Part shown: positions 9,125 through 17,250 of the stretch, one piece after another
Layout: each line of letters begins with the position of its first letter
Position numbering within the stretch: the stretch's first letter is position 1
From: TMP-24 sp964600685
Lineage (GTDB): Bacteria; Pseudomonadota; Alphaproteobacteria; Rhodobacterales; Rhodobacteraceae
Direction: 5' to 3'
Assembly: GCA_964600685.1 (NCBI GenBank)
Contig: CAZRKU010000005.1
Location: 1-62,191, forward strand
DNA length: 62,191 nt
Translations under genes and position numbers: made by a program
Notes under the pieces: generated by a model
What the model saw: only the letters and a program-made list of their open reading frames with translations
Told to the model about the DNA's origin: nothing
Databases searched by the model: none

Positions 9125-10177
9125 TTATTCCAGCGGACCCATCGGGGTGCCCGCCGCCACGGCGGCCTGCGTCGCGGCCAGATCCGGGTCGGGCACCAGG
9201 CCGTAGTCGGCCAGAACGCCATCCGGCCCCGCCATGTCGTCCGAGACGAAGAAGTCGATATATTCCTGAAGGCCCGGGATCACGCCGATATGTGCCTTCT
9301 TGACATAGAAGTAGAGCGGACGCGACACCGGATAGTCGCCAGCCGAGATGGTTTCCACCGTCGGCACCACGCCATCGACCGTCGCCACTTTCAGCTTGTC
9401 GGTGTTGTTTTCGTAGAAGGACAGGCCGAAGACGCCGATCGCCATCTTGTTCGCGTCGATGCGGGCCAGCGTTTCGGTATAGTCGCCGTCGATGTCGACC
9501 GACACGCCATCGGTCCTCAGCGTGGTGCAGCCGGCGACGGCATCCTTCTTCTTGGCTTCCTCGTCGGCACCGGCCGAGGCGGCCATGAACAGGTCATAGG
9601 CGCCGGCGGCCTTGCAGCCCTCTTCCAGCACCTTCACGTCGAACACTTCGCGCGTGCCGTGCTTGGTGCCGGGGATGAAGGCGATGATGTCCTGTGCCGG
9701 CAGGCTCGCGTTCACCTCGGCCCAGGTCCTGGCGGCATTGGCGGCCAGCGCACCGTCCTTCACGGTCTGCGCGGCGAGCGCGCCCCAGATGTCGGCGGGG
9801 GTCAGCGCGAAGTCGGCGCCGTTCACGTCGCTGGCGAACACGATCCCGTCGTAGCCGATGCGCACTTCGATGATCTCGTTCACGCCGTTCTGCGCGCAGA
9901 GGTCGATGTCGGATTGTTTGATGCGCGACGAGGAGTTGGCGATGTCGATGGTGTTTTCGCCCACGCCTTCGCACAGCTTCTTGCGGCCCGCGCCCGAACC
10001 GCCGCCTTCCACAACCGGGGTCGGGAAGTCGAAGTTTTCGCCGAACGCCTCGGCAACGATCGTCGCATAGGGCAGAACGGTCGAGGAACCGGCGACCTGA
10101 AGCTGTTCGCGGGCATCTGCGGCGGTTGCGGCGGCGGCGATCGCCAGAACCGACACCGTGAATTTGAGGGTGCGCAT
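9125..10177 (-). CDS. pstS: Periplasmic phosphate-binding protein PstS
   Basis: PstS binds phosphate in the periplasm and delivers it to PstCA. The 350-residue precursor begins with a Sec signal peptide (MRTLKFTVSVLAIAAAATAA, cleaved near ADA-RE). The mature start EQLQVAGSSTVLPYA has the family GSST phosphate-binding loop, and VVEGGGSGAGRKKLC supplies another ligand loop. The ATG at 10177 is 6 bp after GAGAG-type purines; an upstream ATG at 10228 would destroy the signal peptide. It is the first gene after phoR in the cluster and lies behind its own tandem Pho boxes. Confidence 0.97.
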   Translation of the reverse strand: MRTLKFTVSVLAIAAAATAADAREQLQVAGSSTVLPYATIVAEAFGENFDFPTPVVEGGGSGAGRKKLCEGVGENTIDIANSSSRIKQSDIDLCAQNGVNEIIEVRIGYDGIVFASDVNGADFALTPADIWGALAAQTVKDGALAANAARTWAEVNASLPAQDIIAFIPGTKHGTREVFDVKVLEEGCKAAGAYDLFMAASAGADEEAKKKDAVAGCTTLRTDGVSVDIDGDYTETLARIDANKMAIGVFGLSFYENNTDKLKVATVDGVVPTVETISAGDYPVSRPLYFYVKKAHIGVIPGLQEYIDFFVSDDMAGPDGVLADYGLVPDPDLAATQAAVAAGTPMGPLE

Positions 10178-10240
10178 GTAACTCTCCTGTGCATCCAACC
10201 GCCACCCCGGCGGCCTTGGCATCGGCATTAGGGGGATGCG

Positions 10241-10280
10241 ACAATGGTTTTGTGACCGGGAGGTAACAGTTTGATGACAG
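10241..10280 (-). promoter_or_regulatory. Tandem Pho boxes upstream of pstS
   Basis: On the minus strand four 7-mers occur at exact 11-bp spacing: CTGTCAT (10274-10280), CTGTTAC (10263-10269), CGGTCAC (10252-10258) and CCATTGT (10241-10247). They are separated by 4-bp spacers CAAA, CTCC and AAAA. The first pair matches the E. coli-type PhoB consensus (two CTGTCAT repeats) closely and the second pair is weaker. The nearest edge is 63 bp upstream of the pstS start. This is the expected PhoB operator arrangement. Confidence 0.85.
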
Positions 10281-10319
10281 GCGCCCGGGCGCGGAGGGGG
10301 CGAAGATCGTGCCAGATCG

Positions 10320-11357
10320 TCAGGCTTCTGGCAGGATCACCATGAAATTGCTTCCTTTTCCGGCCTCGCTTTCGATGCGAAGCCGCCCTCTGTGGCGGTT
10401 GACGATATGTTTTACAATCGCCAGGCCGAGCCCGGTGCCGCCCTTTTCGCGCGATCGGTGGCTGTCCACGCGATAGAACCGCTCGGTCAGGCGCGGCAGA
10501 TGAATCGGATCGATTCCCTCACCCTTGTCGATCACCTCGACCATCACCGCCGGACCACGCAGCTTCGGTTCGCGCGCGAGCCGGGTGACGCGGAACAGAA
10601 GTTCGCCCCCGGCCCCGCCATATTTCACCCCGTTTTCCGCGAGGTTGAGAAAGACCTGCATCAACTGGTCGGCGTCGCCGCGCACCGACAGGCTTTCCTG
10701 GTCGGCCTGAAGGAGCATGCGCACGCCCGCCGCCTCGGCCTGTTCGCGCTGGGTGGTGGTGACCGACCGCAGAAGGCCGAGCATCTCCACCGCTTCGGAG
10801 GGGCGGCGATGTTCCTCGGCCTCGACCCGGCTGAGCGACAGAAGATCATTCACCAGCCGGATCATCCGGCCCGCCTCCCGCTCCATGATCGTCAGGAACC
10901 GTTCGCGCGCCGCCGGATCGTCGCGCGCCGCGCCGCGCAGGGTTTCGATGAACCCCACAAGCGCCGTCAGGGGCGTGCGCAACTCGTGGCTGACGTTGGC
11001 CACGAAGTCGCGGCGCATCGCGCTGGCCTGCTCGATGGAGGTCTGATCCTCGAACACCACCACCGAGCCGTCGTCATGCCCGGTGGGCGTGATATGGACT
11101 TCATAGATCGCGCTGCCCGCCTTGGTCGTCAGGGCCAGGCGCAGTTGCAGCCGCTGCTGGCGCGCCAGCGCATCGCCAAGCGCGCCGTGGAAGTCGGGGT
11201 GGCGCAGCATGTCGGTGACCAGACGCCCCTCGATCCCGTCGCCGAAAAGCGCCTCGGCCGCCTCGTTGGCCAGCACCACCCGGTCGATTTCCTCAAGCCA
11301 CAGAACGGCCAGGGGAACAGCGTCCAGAACCGTCGAGATCATGTCTTTGCCTGCCAT
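10320..11357 (-). CDS. phoR: Phosphate regulon sensor histidine kinase PhoR (no membrane segment)
   Basis: PhoR phosphorylates and dephosphorylates PhoB according to phosphate supply. This 345-residue protein has a PAS domain (about residues 8-110), a HisKA domain with the phospho-His in VSHELRTPLTAL, and an HATPase domain with N box (AENGVKYG), G1 (DKGEGID) and G2 (GGTGLGLAIVKH). No transmembrane helix is visible at the N-terminus, and an in-frame stop 75-80 bp upstream rules out a hidden one. E. coli PhoR is membrane-anchored, so this one must reach the Pst/PhoU complex by protein contacts. It lies 142 bp upstream of pstS. Confidence 0.94.
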   Translation of the reverse strand: MAGKDMISTVLDAVPLAVLWLEEIDRVVLANEAAEALFGDGIEGRLVTDMLRHPDFHGALGDALARQQRLQLRLALTTKAGSAIYEVHITPTGHDDGSVVVFEDQTSIEQASAMRRDFVANVSHELRTPLTALVGFIETLRGAARDDPAARERFLTIMEREAGRMIRLVNDLLSLSRVEAEEHRRPSEAVEMLGLLRSVTTTQREQAEAAGVRMLLQADQESLSVRGDADQLMQVFLNLAENGVKYGGAGGELLFRVTRLAREPKLRGPAVMVEVIDKGEGIDPIHLPRLTERFYRVDSHRSREKGGTGLGLAIVKHIVNRHRGRLRIESEAGKGSNFMVILPEA

Positions 11358-11516
11358 GCCACCTTCTACCCCATGTTGAACGCAGCTTATGTCGGTTTTT
11401 TGAAATAGTCTGTTTCATCTGCCTTTTAGGGTTGCGAGGCGCGTGCCTGCCACTAAACATGACGTTGTGTATAAGTGCCGCGCACTCCGCCAGGAGTGTA
11501 GAAATACAACCAGTTC

Positions 11517-11933
11517 TTGACGACCGAGGCACAGAATTTGCCAGAAGAAGCTTTGCCGACATCTGGTCCCGTGACCAGCCTGGAAGGCCCCGGACTTGAA
11601 ATTGACGCCACGTCAACCCTGCTGGTCGTCGGCGGATCCGACTGCACCAACGGCGTGTTGCGCGGCGCTGGCCTGCCGGTTTCCCGCTGCGCCGACCCGT
11701 CGCTGCTCGGGGAGGCGTTCAACCGTCCCGGCGGTCGGCCGACCGTCGTGATCGCGCCGCTTCTCGCGCCGACCTTCGACGTGCTGGACGTGATTGCGAC
11801 GCTGACCCGCCTCGGCTTTCAGGGCCAGCTTCTGGCGGTCAGCGCCGCCCTGCCCGACGTGGGGGCGGTCCTGCGTGAACTGCGCGCCGATTGTGTCGGC
11901 TTCCGCCTCGACATCCTTCAGGTCGGCGGCTGA
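11517..11933 (+). CDS. Hypothetical protein with receiver-like alpha/beta fold
   Basis: I do not recognise a named family. The 138-residue product starts at TTG (no ATG is available in frame) with no good Shine-Dalgarno, so the start is uncertain; later TTG or GTG codons are possible. After a disordered acidic N-terminus of about 30 residues, alternating hydrophobic strands and helices (TLLVVGG, PTVVIAPLLAP, FQGQLLAVSAALPD) look like a CheY or Rossmann-type fold. The phospho-acceptor Asp expected at the end of strand 3 is replaced by the run IAPLLAP. It is transcribed divergently from phoR and converges on the trans-sulfuration gene, leaving 13 bp. Confidence 0.6.
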   Translation: MTTEAQNLPEEALPTSGPVTSLEGPGLEIDATSTLLVVGGSDCTNGVLRGAGLPVSRCADPSLLGEAFNRPGGRPTVVIAPLLAPTFDVLDVIATLTRLGFQGQLLAVSAALPDVGAVLRELRADCVGFRLDILQVGG

Positions 11934-11946
11934 AGCGACCCGGCGG

Positions 11947-13155
11947 TCAGACAGCCGCCGCTGCGGCCACACCGGCCGCAAAGTCGCGCTTGAGCAGGCC
12001 AATGTCCTCCACCCCGACCGAGATGCGGAAGAAGCCTTCGGAAATCCCCTGTGCCAGCCGGTCGGCCTCCGGCGTCAGGCGGTGGCTGGAGGAGGCGGGG
12101 TGCGAAAGCGTGGTGCCGACATCGCCCAGCGTCGGCGCGAAGGCGACATCGGGCATGGCGCGGGTCAGCGCGTCGGCCGCCGCGCGGCCAGCCGCAACCT
12201 CGAACGACACCATGTGGCCGCCCCTGCCCTGCAGCAAAGCCTCCGCCCGGTTGTGATCGGGGTGCGAGGGGTGGGTCGGATAGATCACCCGCCGCACGCC
12301 CTGCAGCCCGGCCAGATGATCGGCCAGCGCGCGGGCGTTCTCCTCCGCCCGGTCGTAACGCAGATGGAACGAATAAAGCCCCCGTTCGGCCAGCCAGCAG
12401 TCGAACGGGCTGCCGGTCATGCCGGTCGTGACCGCGAAGTCATAGATCGCCTTGCGGTCGGCCGGGTCGCGCGCCGCCACATAGCCGAGCGTCACATCGG
12501 CATGGCCGGCAAGGATCTTGGTGACCGAATGCAGCACGATATCGGCACCATGGGCGAAGGGCCGGATGCCGCGTGGCGTGGTGAAGGTATTGTCGACCAC
12601 CACCTTCACGTCCCGCGCGTGCGCCGCCGCGACGATTCCATCAAGATCGGCCACCCTGAGCGTCGGGTTTGACACGACCTCGATCAGCACCAGCCGCGTC
12701 TCGGGGCGGATCGCTGCGGCGACGGCCCTTGCGTCCGTCGGATCGGCCAGCGTCGCTGTCACCCCGAAACGCTGCAAGTCCTGGGACAGGAGCCGCAGCG
12801 AGCGCCCGTAGAGCTGCACCCCCGCCACCACGTGATCACCGCTTTTCAGCAAGCCCATCAAAACCGCCGTGACCGCCGCCATGCCGGACGAGACGATCAG
12901 CCCCTCGCCCTCGACCGGGGCCCCCTCCAGCGCGTCGATCTTGCGCGCCAGCACCGTGGCGTTCGGATGGCCTTCCCGCGCGTAGGTATATCCGGCGACC
13001 TGCCCGCCATATTGCGCATCAAGCTGCGACGGATCGGCGGAAGCATAGACCACCGAGGGCTGCAAGGGCGTCACCACCGCCCGGCTGACCGACGCGGGCC
13101 AGGCGGTCCGCCGCACCAGGTTTCCGGGGATTGTTCCCTCCATGTCGCGATCCAT
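11947..13155 (-). CDS. Trans-sulfuration PLP enzyme (cystathionine gamma-synthase/beta-lyase family)
   Basis: This is a Cys/Met metabolism PLP-dependent enzyme of 402 residues. The PLP lysine is in HSVTKILAGHADVTLGYV, and SSGMAAVTAVLMGLL, YTYAREGHPNATVLARK and the Asp in VVVDNTFTTPRG are typical of the fold. Family members act as cystathionine gamma-synthase, cystathionine lyases, methionine gamma-lyase or O-acylhomoserine sulfhydrylase, and the sequence alone does not separate these. It lies 21 bp downstream of the agmatinase-like gene on the same strand, so the two may be co-transcribed. Confidence 0.88.
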   Translation of the reverse strand: MDRDMEGTIPGNLVRRTAWPASVSRAVVTPLQPSVVYASADPSQLDAQYGGQVAGYTYAREGHPNATVLARKIDALEGAPVEGEGLIVSSGMAAVTAVLMGLLKSGDHVVAGVQLYGRSLRLLSQDLQRFGVTATLADPTDARAVAAAIRPETRLVLIEVVSNPTLRVADLDGIVAAAHARDVKVVVDNTFTTPRGIRPFAHGADIVLHSVTKILAGHADVTLGYVAARDPADRKAIYDFAVTTGMTGSPFDCWLAERGLYSFHLRYDRAEENARALADHLAGLQGVRRVIYPTHPSHPDHNRAEALLQGRGGHMVSFEVAAGRAAADALTRAMPDVAFAPTLGDVGTTLSHPASSSHRLTPEADRLAQGISEGFFRISVGVEDIGLLKRDFAAGVAAAAAV

Positions 13156-13176
13156 GACCTTACCTTTCCGGGGGCG

Positions 13177-14133
13177 TCAGAGCGCGCCCGCCATGATGCA
13201 GAGGATTTCAAACATGAGCGACGCCCCCAGCCAGGCCGTATTGCCGGACGGATCGAAGGGCGGCGATACTTCCACCAGATCGGCGCCGACGATGGTTAGT
13301 CCTGCACATTCGCGGACGACCTGAATGGCCTGGAAAGCGTTCGGCCCGCCCCATTCCGGCGTGCCGGTGCCGGGTGCAACCGCCGGATCCACGAAGTCGA
13401 TGTCATAGGAAAGATAGGCGGGTTCCGTCCCCACGATCTCGCGCGCCTCGGCCATCACATCGGCGACGCCACGGGCGAAGAATTCCTCGATCCGCACGAT
13501 GCGGATGCCGTTCGCCTTGGCAAAATCCGTATCCACATTGTCATAGGTCGTGCCGCGGATACCGATCTGGATCATGCGCCTGGGGTCCAGAAGCCCCTCC
13601 TCCACCGCATTGCGGAAGGGATTGCCATGGGTCAGGGTCTTGCCGCCGAAATAGGCCGGGTAAAGGTCGGTGTGGCTGTCGAAATGCACCAGTCCCAAGG
13701 GCTTGTCGCGGGCGATGCCGCGCAGGACCGGCAGGGTGCAGAGGTGATCGCCGCCGGCGGACAGGGGCCGGACGCCGCGTGCCTTGAGCCCGGCAAAGTA
13801 GGTTTCGAACCGCACAAGCGTATCCGGCCCGTCGACCGGGTTCGGCCCCACGTCGCCCAGATCGGCGCAGCGCGCCCGGTCGAACGGCCGCACGCCCGTC
13901 ACCCCGTTCTGGGCGCGGATCATGGTCGAGGCATCACGCAGCGCCCGCGGCCCGTGCCGGGCACCGGGCCGGTTCGACACGCCGCCGTCGAACGGCAGGC
14001 CGATCAGCCCGATCTGCACCTCGCCCGCGCGGGGATGGTCGGGGCCGACATGCGGCAGGCGCATGAAGGTCGGGATGCCCGCGAAACGCGGCAGTTCCAT
14101 CCCCGAGATCGGCTTGAAGAATGAATCACTCAT
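13177..14133 (-). CDS. speB: Agmatinase/guanidino-acid hydrolase (ureohydrolase family)
   Basis: This is a binuclear manganese ureohydrolase of 318 residues that releases urea from agmatine or a related guanidino compound. All metal-ligand motifs are present: the His of SAGGDHLCTLP, the triplet in DSHTDLYP (most relatives have DAHxD, so Ala to Ser here) and DIDFVDPAVAPGTGTPE. The length and the N-terminal DLPRF-like segment fit agmatinase, guanidinobutyrase or guanidinopropionase, so the symbol is a best guess. It lies immediately upstream of the trans-sulfuration enzyme gene. Confidence 0.88.
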   Translation of the reverse strand: MSDSFFKPISGMELPRFAGIPTFMRLPHVGPDHPRAGEVQIGLIGLPFDGGVSNRPGARHGPRALRDASTMIRAQNGVTGVRPFDRARCADLGDVGPNPVDGPDTLVRFETYFAGLKARGVRPLSAGGDHLCTLPVLRGIARDKPLGLVHFDSHTDLYPAYFGGKTLTHGNPFRNAVEEGLLDPRRMIQIGIRGTTYDNVDTDFAKANGIRIVRIEEFFARGVADVMAEAREIVGTEPAYLSYDIDFVDPAVAPGTGTPEWGGPNAFQAIQVVRECAGLTIVGADLVEVSPPFDPSGNTAWLGASLMFEILCIMAGAL

Positions 14134-14185
14134 GTCGCCCCCTTGTCAGGGGACCAGCTTAGCCGCGCCCGCCGGAAGGTAAAGA

Positions 14186-14785
14186 TCAGGCGTCCAGTTC
14201 GGCGTCCCAATACAGGAAGTCCATCCAGCTTTGATGCAGATAGTTCGGCGGAAACCGCCGCCCGGCATTCTGCATTTCTTCCGGCGAGGGCTGGTGCGCC
14301 GGGCGGCGCAGATGCAGGCCGGATTGCTTCAGGCTCTTGTTGCCCTTCCTGAGGTTGCAGGGCGCGCAGGCCGCCACGACATTCTCCCAGGTCGTCACCC
14401 CGCCGCGCGACCGGGGCAGCACGTGATCAAAGGTCAGATCGCCCTTTGACCCGCAATACTGGCAGCAGAATTCGTCCCGCAGAAAAAGATTGAAGCGCGT
14501 GAATGCCACGCGCTTCTGGGGTCTGACATAATCTTTCAGGACGACGACCGACGGTATTCGGATGGCGCTGCGCTGGCTTCGGACCACTTCCTCATATTCG
14601 GCGAGGATGGTCACGCGGTCCAGAAACACGGCCTTGATCGCTTCCTGCCAGGGCCAGAGCGACAGGGGGTAGTAGGACAGGGGGCGGAAGTCGGCATTCA
14701 GGACGAGTGCGGGATAATGCTTCAGCGCGGACGGCTCCCTGACGAAGCTGGTCCTGAATTCGGGGCTGTCTGTTCGGTCAAGCAT
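14186..14785 (-). CDS. HNH endonuclease-family protein
   Basis: This 199-residue protein has an HNH nuclease fold near its middle: a first CxxC pair (CQYCGSKGDLTFDHVLP), the central Asn (WENVVAACAPCNLRKGNK) and a second CxxC pair. The DHV motif provides the catalytic His. The N-terminal 90 residues (LNADFRPLSYYPLSLWPWQE) are typical of the stand-alone McrA-like HNH proteins found widely in Rhodobacterales chromosomes, whose role is unknown. No methyltransferase or restriction partner is adjacent, so there is no sign of a restriction system. Confidence 0.85.
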   Translation of the reverse strand: MLDRTDSPEFRTSFVREPSALKHYPALVLNADFRPLSYYPLSLWPWQEAIKAVFLDRVTILAEYEEVVRSQRSAIRIPSVVVLKDYVRPQKRVAFTRFNLFLRDEFCCQYCGSKGDLTFDHVLPRSRGGVTTWENVVAACAPCNLRKGNKSLKQSGLHLRRPAHQPSPEEMQNAGRRFPPNYLHQSWMDFLYWDAELDA

Positions 14786-14936
14786 TCAGAAGTCTTCCTC
14801 ACCCTCATGCCGCGTGGCACCGGGGGCGGGAGCGCCGCCCCTGCTTGCCTACAACTATATCTGGCGTTTCGCCCGTGACAAGACCCCCAATATACGATCA
14901 GTGCCACGATTTCATGACGGGGGACCGAAAGTGGGG

Positions 14937-15695
14937 TCAGTTCTGGCCTTCGCCCGTCCCGGTCCAGACGCTGCGGCCCGTGCGGCGTTCGTAAGTTTTG
15001 ACGATGCCGTTCTCGCGCTGCCAGTCGCGGCCGATGTCCTCGATCATGAAGGGGCCGCGCTTTCCGAAGGCGAACTTGCAGCGATAGCGGAAGGCGAACG
15101 CCTCCAATGCCGGGTTCAGGCTGCGGAAGAACTGCTTTTCGGGGTCGAACTCGGGCCGCATCAGCGTGGCGGCCTTGCGCGCGAAGGCGCCGGTCAGAAA
15201 TCCGGGCGAGGTGGAAAAGGCGTTGACGAAGACATCGCCCGCCGTGCCATCCGCATGCACCATGATCCGGCGCGCCGTCTGAAAGGCCTGATTGCGGCTG
15301 TTCTTGGTCGCGCACATCAGCGTCAGGCCCGTCACATCGCCGGTCAGTTCCGCCTCGACCTCGGCGGGCGTGATCGGTTCCAGCGCCAGCCAGTCATCCT
15401 CCAGATGCAGGAGGATGTCGCTTTCGCTGGCCTGCCAGGCCCGGATCACCGCGGCCGCAAAGCCGGGGCTGTCCGGCATGAAGATGCGGGCGTCGGGAAA
15501 GCGGGCACGGACCAGATCGGCGCAGATCCGGCCGTCGGTGGCGGTGCCGCAGAAGGGATCGATGTTGGCGATGACAACGGCAAAGCGGAATGCCGGAAAC
15601 ACCGATTGCGAAAAGGAGGCAAGCGTGCGTTCCAGAAGAGCGGGCCGGCGCCCGCAGATCAGAACCAGATCGAAGCTCTTGGTCTGTGACGTCAT
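14937..15695 (-). CDS. Glycosyltransferase family 2-like protein
   Basis: This 252-residue protein has a GT-A-like layout. The N-terminal strand is DLVLICGRRPALLERTLASF, followed by a nucleotide-sugar region and the acidic metal-binding motif ILLHLEDDWLAL. The C-terminal half has YRCKFAFGKRGPFMIEDIG. No signal peptide or membrane segment is seen, so it is probably cytosolic. The acceptor is unknown and no other glycan gene adjoins it. Confidence 0.72.
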   Translation of the reverse strand: MTSQTKSFDLVLICGRRPALLERTLASFSQSVFPAFRFAVVIANIDPFCGTATDGRICADLVRARFPDARIFMPDSPGFAAAVIRAWQASESDILLHLEDDWLALEPITPAEVEAELTGDVTGLTLMCATKNSRNQAFQTARRIMVHADGTAGDVFVNAFSTSPGFLTGAFARKAATLMRPEFDPEKQFFRSLNPALEAFAFRYRCKFAFGKRGPFMIEDIGRDWQRENGIVKTYERRTGRSVWTGTGEGQN

Positions 15696-15734
15696 GGGAA
15701 GCGGCGCCCGGTCATGCCGGACCCGCCGGGAAGG

Positions 15735-15845
15735 TCAGCCGCGACGGCAGCGGACGGGGATCGGCTGGCGAACCGGCTCCGCGCGAACGGCCACGACCGC
15801 AAGAAGGCCGAGACATGCGATCAGGACGAAGGCGAGAGTGGTCAT
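15735..15845 (-). CDS. Small hydrophobic protein (36 aa)
   Basis: A short reading frame starts at ATG 15843-15845, with GGAG 9 bp upstream, and ends at TGA 15735-15737. The product begins MTTLAFVLIACLGLLAVVAV, a single membrane helix, and ends in a basic tail (RQPIPVRCRRG). It fills the gap between the esterase gene and the glycosyltransferase gene on the same strand. No family is recognised. The Shine-Dalgarno and the clean helix-plus-basic-tail layout favour a real microprotein over chance. Confidence 0.5.
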   Translation of the reverse strand: MTTLAFVLIACLGLLAVVAVRAEPVRQPIPVRCRRG

Positions 15846-15898
15846 TCCGGCGTCTCCAGAGATTCGTTGACAGGACCCTAACGGTCTGAGCGGCGACT

Positions 15899-16564
15899 TC
15901 AAGCCCCGTAAAGCCGCTGGCGCAGGAAGGACAGCGCCACCGAAAGCCCGTCCGCCGCGATCGTATGCCCTGCCCCCTTCATCACATGGCCAAGGGTGTC
16001 GAACCCCGCGCCCGTCAGGGCCTGCCCGGCCTGGTGCATCTCGGCAAAGGGCACCATCGGATCGGCATCGCCGTGGATCAGAAGGACCGGCGGCCTGCTG
16101 ACCGCCGCCGCCTTCAGCGCCCCGGGGCGGATGAGGCGGCCGGAAAAGGCGACGATCCCCGCCACCGGATCCGGGCGGCGCGGGGCGACCTGCAGGGCCA
16201 TCATCGTGCCCTGCGAAAAGCCGAAAAGCGCCAGCCGGTCGGGCGCCAGCCCCTCGTCCCGCAGGCGCGCATCGAGAAAGGCGTCAAGATCGGCGGCCGA
16301 CCGGTCCAGCCCTGCGGCGGCCTCGGTCTCGGAAGAGCCGTCGAGCCGCGGGATCGGGAACCATTGCCGCCCGAACGGATTGCCCGAACAGGGCTCGGGG
16401 GCGTCGGGGGCCAGAAAGACCGTGTCGGGCAGATGCGGGGCCAGGGGATCGGCCAGCCCCAGCAGGTCCGCGCCGTCGGCGCCATAACCATGCAGGAAGA
16501 TGACCATGGACCGCGCCTTGCCCGACCGCGCGGCGCGGCGCCCGAATACCAGTTCCCGTGTCAT
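15899..16564 (-). CDS. Carboxylesterase/phospholipase family hydrolase (YpfH-like)
   Basis: This alpha/beta hydrolase of 221 residues belongs to the small carboxylesterase group (Abhydrolase_2). The oxyanion loop is MVIFLHGYGADGADL, the nucleophile elbow is GFSQGTMMA, the Asp lies in IHGDADPMVPF and the His in KGAGHTIAADG. No signal peptide is present, so it is cytosolic. Its ATG overlaps the stop of the AlkA-like gene by 4 bp (ATGA), so the two are translationally coupled. Confidence 0.88.
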   Translation of the reverse strand: MTRELVFGRRAARSGKARSMVIFLHGYGADGADLLGLADPLAPHLPDTVFLAPDAPEPCSGNPFGRQWFPIPRLDGSSETEAAAGLDRSAADLDAFLDARLRDEGLAPDRLALFGFSQGTMMALQVAPRRPDPVAGIVAFSGRLIRPGALKAAAVSRPPVLLIHGDADPMVPFAEMHQAGQALTGAGFDTLGHVMKGAGHTIAADGLSVALSFLRQRLYGA

Positions 16565-17190
16565 GCGATCCCTTCCCGGCTCTTGATCACGCGGTAGTAA
16601 GCCCAGAGCGCGCGGGCCGCAACCGCCCGCCAGGGCGACCAGTCTTCGGCCATCTGCCCGAGCGCCCGCTCGGCCGGGCGTTCGGGCAAGGCGAACAGAA
16701 CCCGCGCGGCCTCGCGCAGGGCCAGATCACCCGGCGCGAACACATCCGCGCGGCCAAGCGCGAACATCGCGTAGATTTCCGCTGTCCAGCGTCCGATACC
16801 CGGAAGATGATCCAGCGCCGCGATCACCGCCGCATCGGGCAGCAGGGCAAGCGCCTCGAAGTCGGTCCCCGCTGCCGCGAGGGCCAGCGCATAGCGGATT
16901 TTCTGGCGCGACAGGCCACAGGCGCGCAGGCCGTCTTCACCCGCCGCAAGGATCGGACCGGGGGCGGTCAGTCCCGCCGCCTCAAGCCGCGCCCAGAGGG
17001 CATCGGCCGACGCGACCGAAACCTGTTGCGCCATGATGATGTCGAGAAGGGCCGCAAAACCCGGCGCCCGTCGGCGCAGGGGCAAGGGGCCGGTCTGCAC
17101 CAGAAGCGGGCGGAAGCGCGGATCGCGCGCGCAAAGCCATTCCACGCCTTCGGCCAGATCCGCCTCTGCTTCGATGATCCGTCCGACCAT
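16561..17190 (-). CDS. DNA-3-methyladenine glycosylase II (AlkA-like HhH-GPD)
   Basis: This base-excision repair glycosylase removes alkylated bases such as 3-methyladenine. The 209-residue protein has the HhH-GPD signature LPGIGRWTAEIYAMFALGR followed by the catalytic Asp in VFAPGDLALREA. The upstream segment IIMAQQVSVASADALWARL is the usual helix before the hairpin. It lacks the N-terminal AlkA_N domain of E. coli AlkA, as many bacterial homologues do. The ATG at 17190 lies 60 bp from the divergent MFS gene. It is coupled to the esterase by a 4-bp overlap. Confidence 0.9.
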   Translation of the reverse strand: MVGRIIEAEADLAEGVEWLCARDPRFRPLLVQTGPLPLRRRAPGFAALLDIIMAQQVSVASADALWARLEAAGLTAPGPILAAGEDGLRACGLSRQKIRYALALAAAGTDFEALALLPDAAVIAALDHLPGIGRWTAEIYAMFALGRADVFAPGDLALREAARVLFALPERPAERALGQMAEDWSPWRAVAARALWAYYRVIKSREGIA

Positions 17191-17250
17191 GCCGGTTTCC
17201 GTGCGCTTTTGACCTTGCAGGCCCAAGGCAGACCTGATGATCTGCCGTGC

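Noticed and set aside
14186..14785. HNH protein as part of a restriction or defence system
   Set aside because: No methyltransferase, NTPase or other defence gene adjoins it, and the neighbours are ordinary metabolic genes.
16558..17250. Upstream extension of the MFS gene by about 230 codons
   Set aside because: This part is the complement of the AlkA-like glycosylase gene and has no membrane-protein character.
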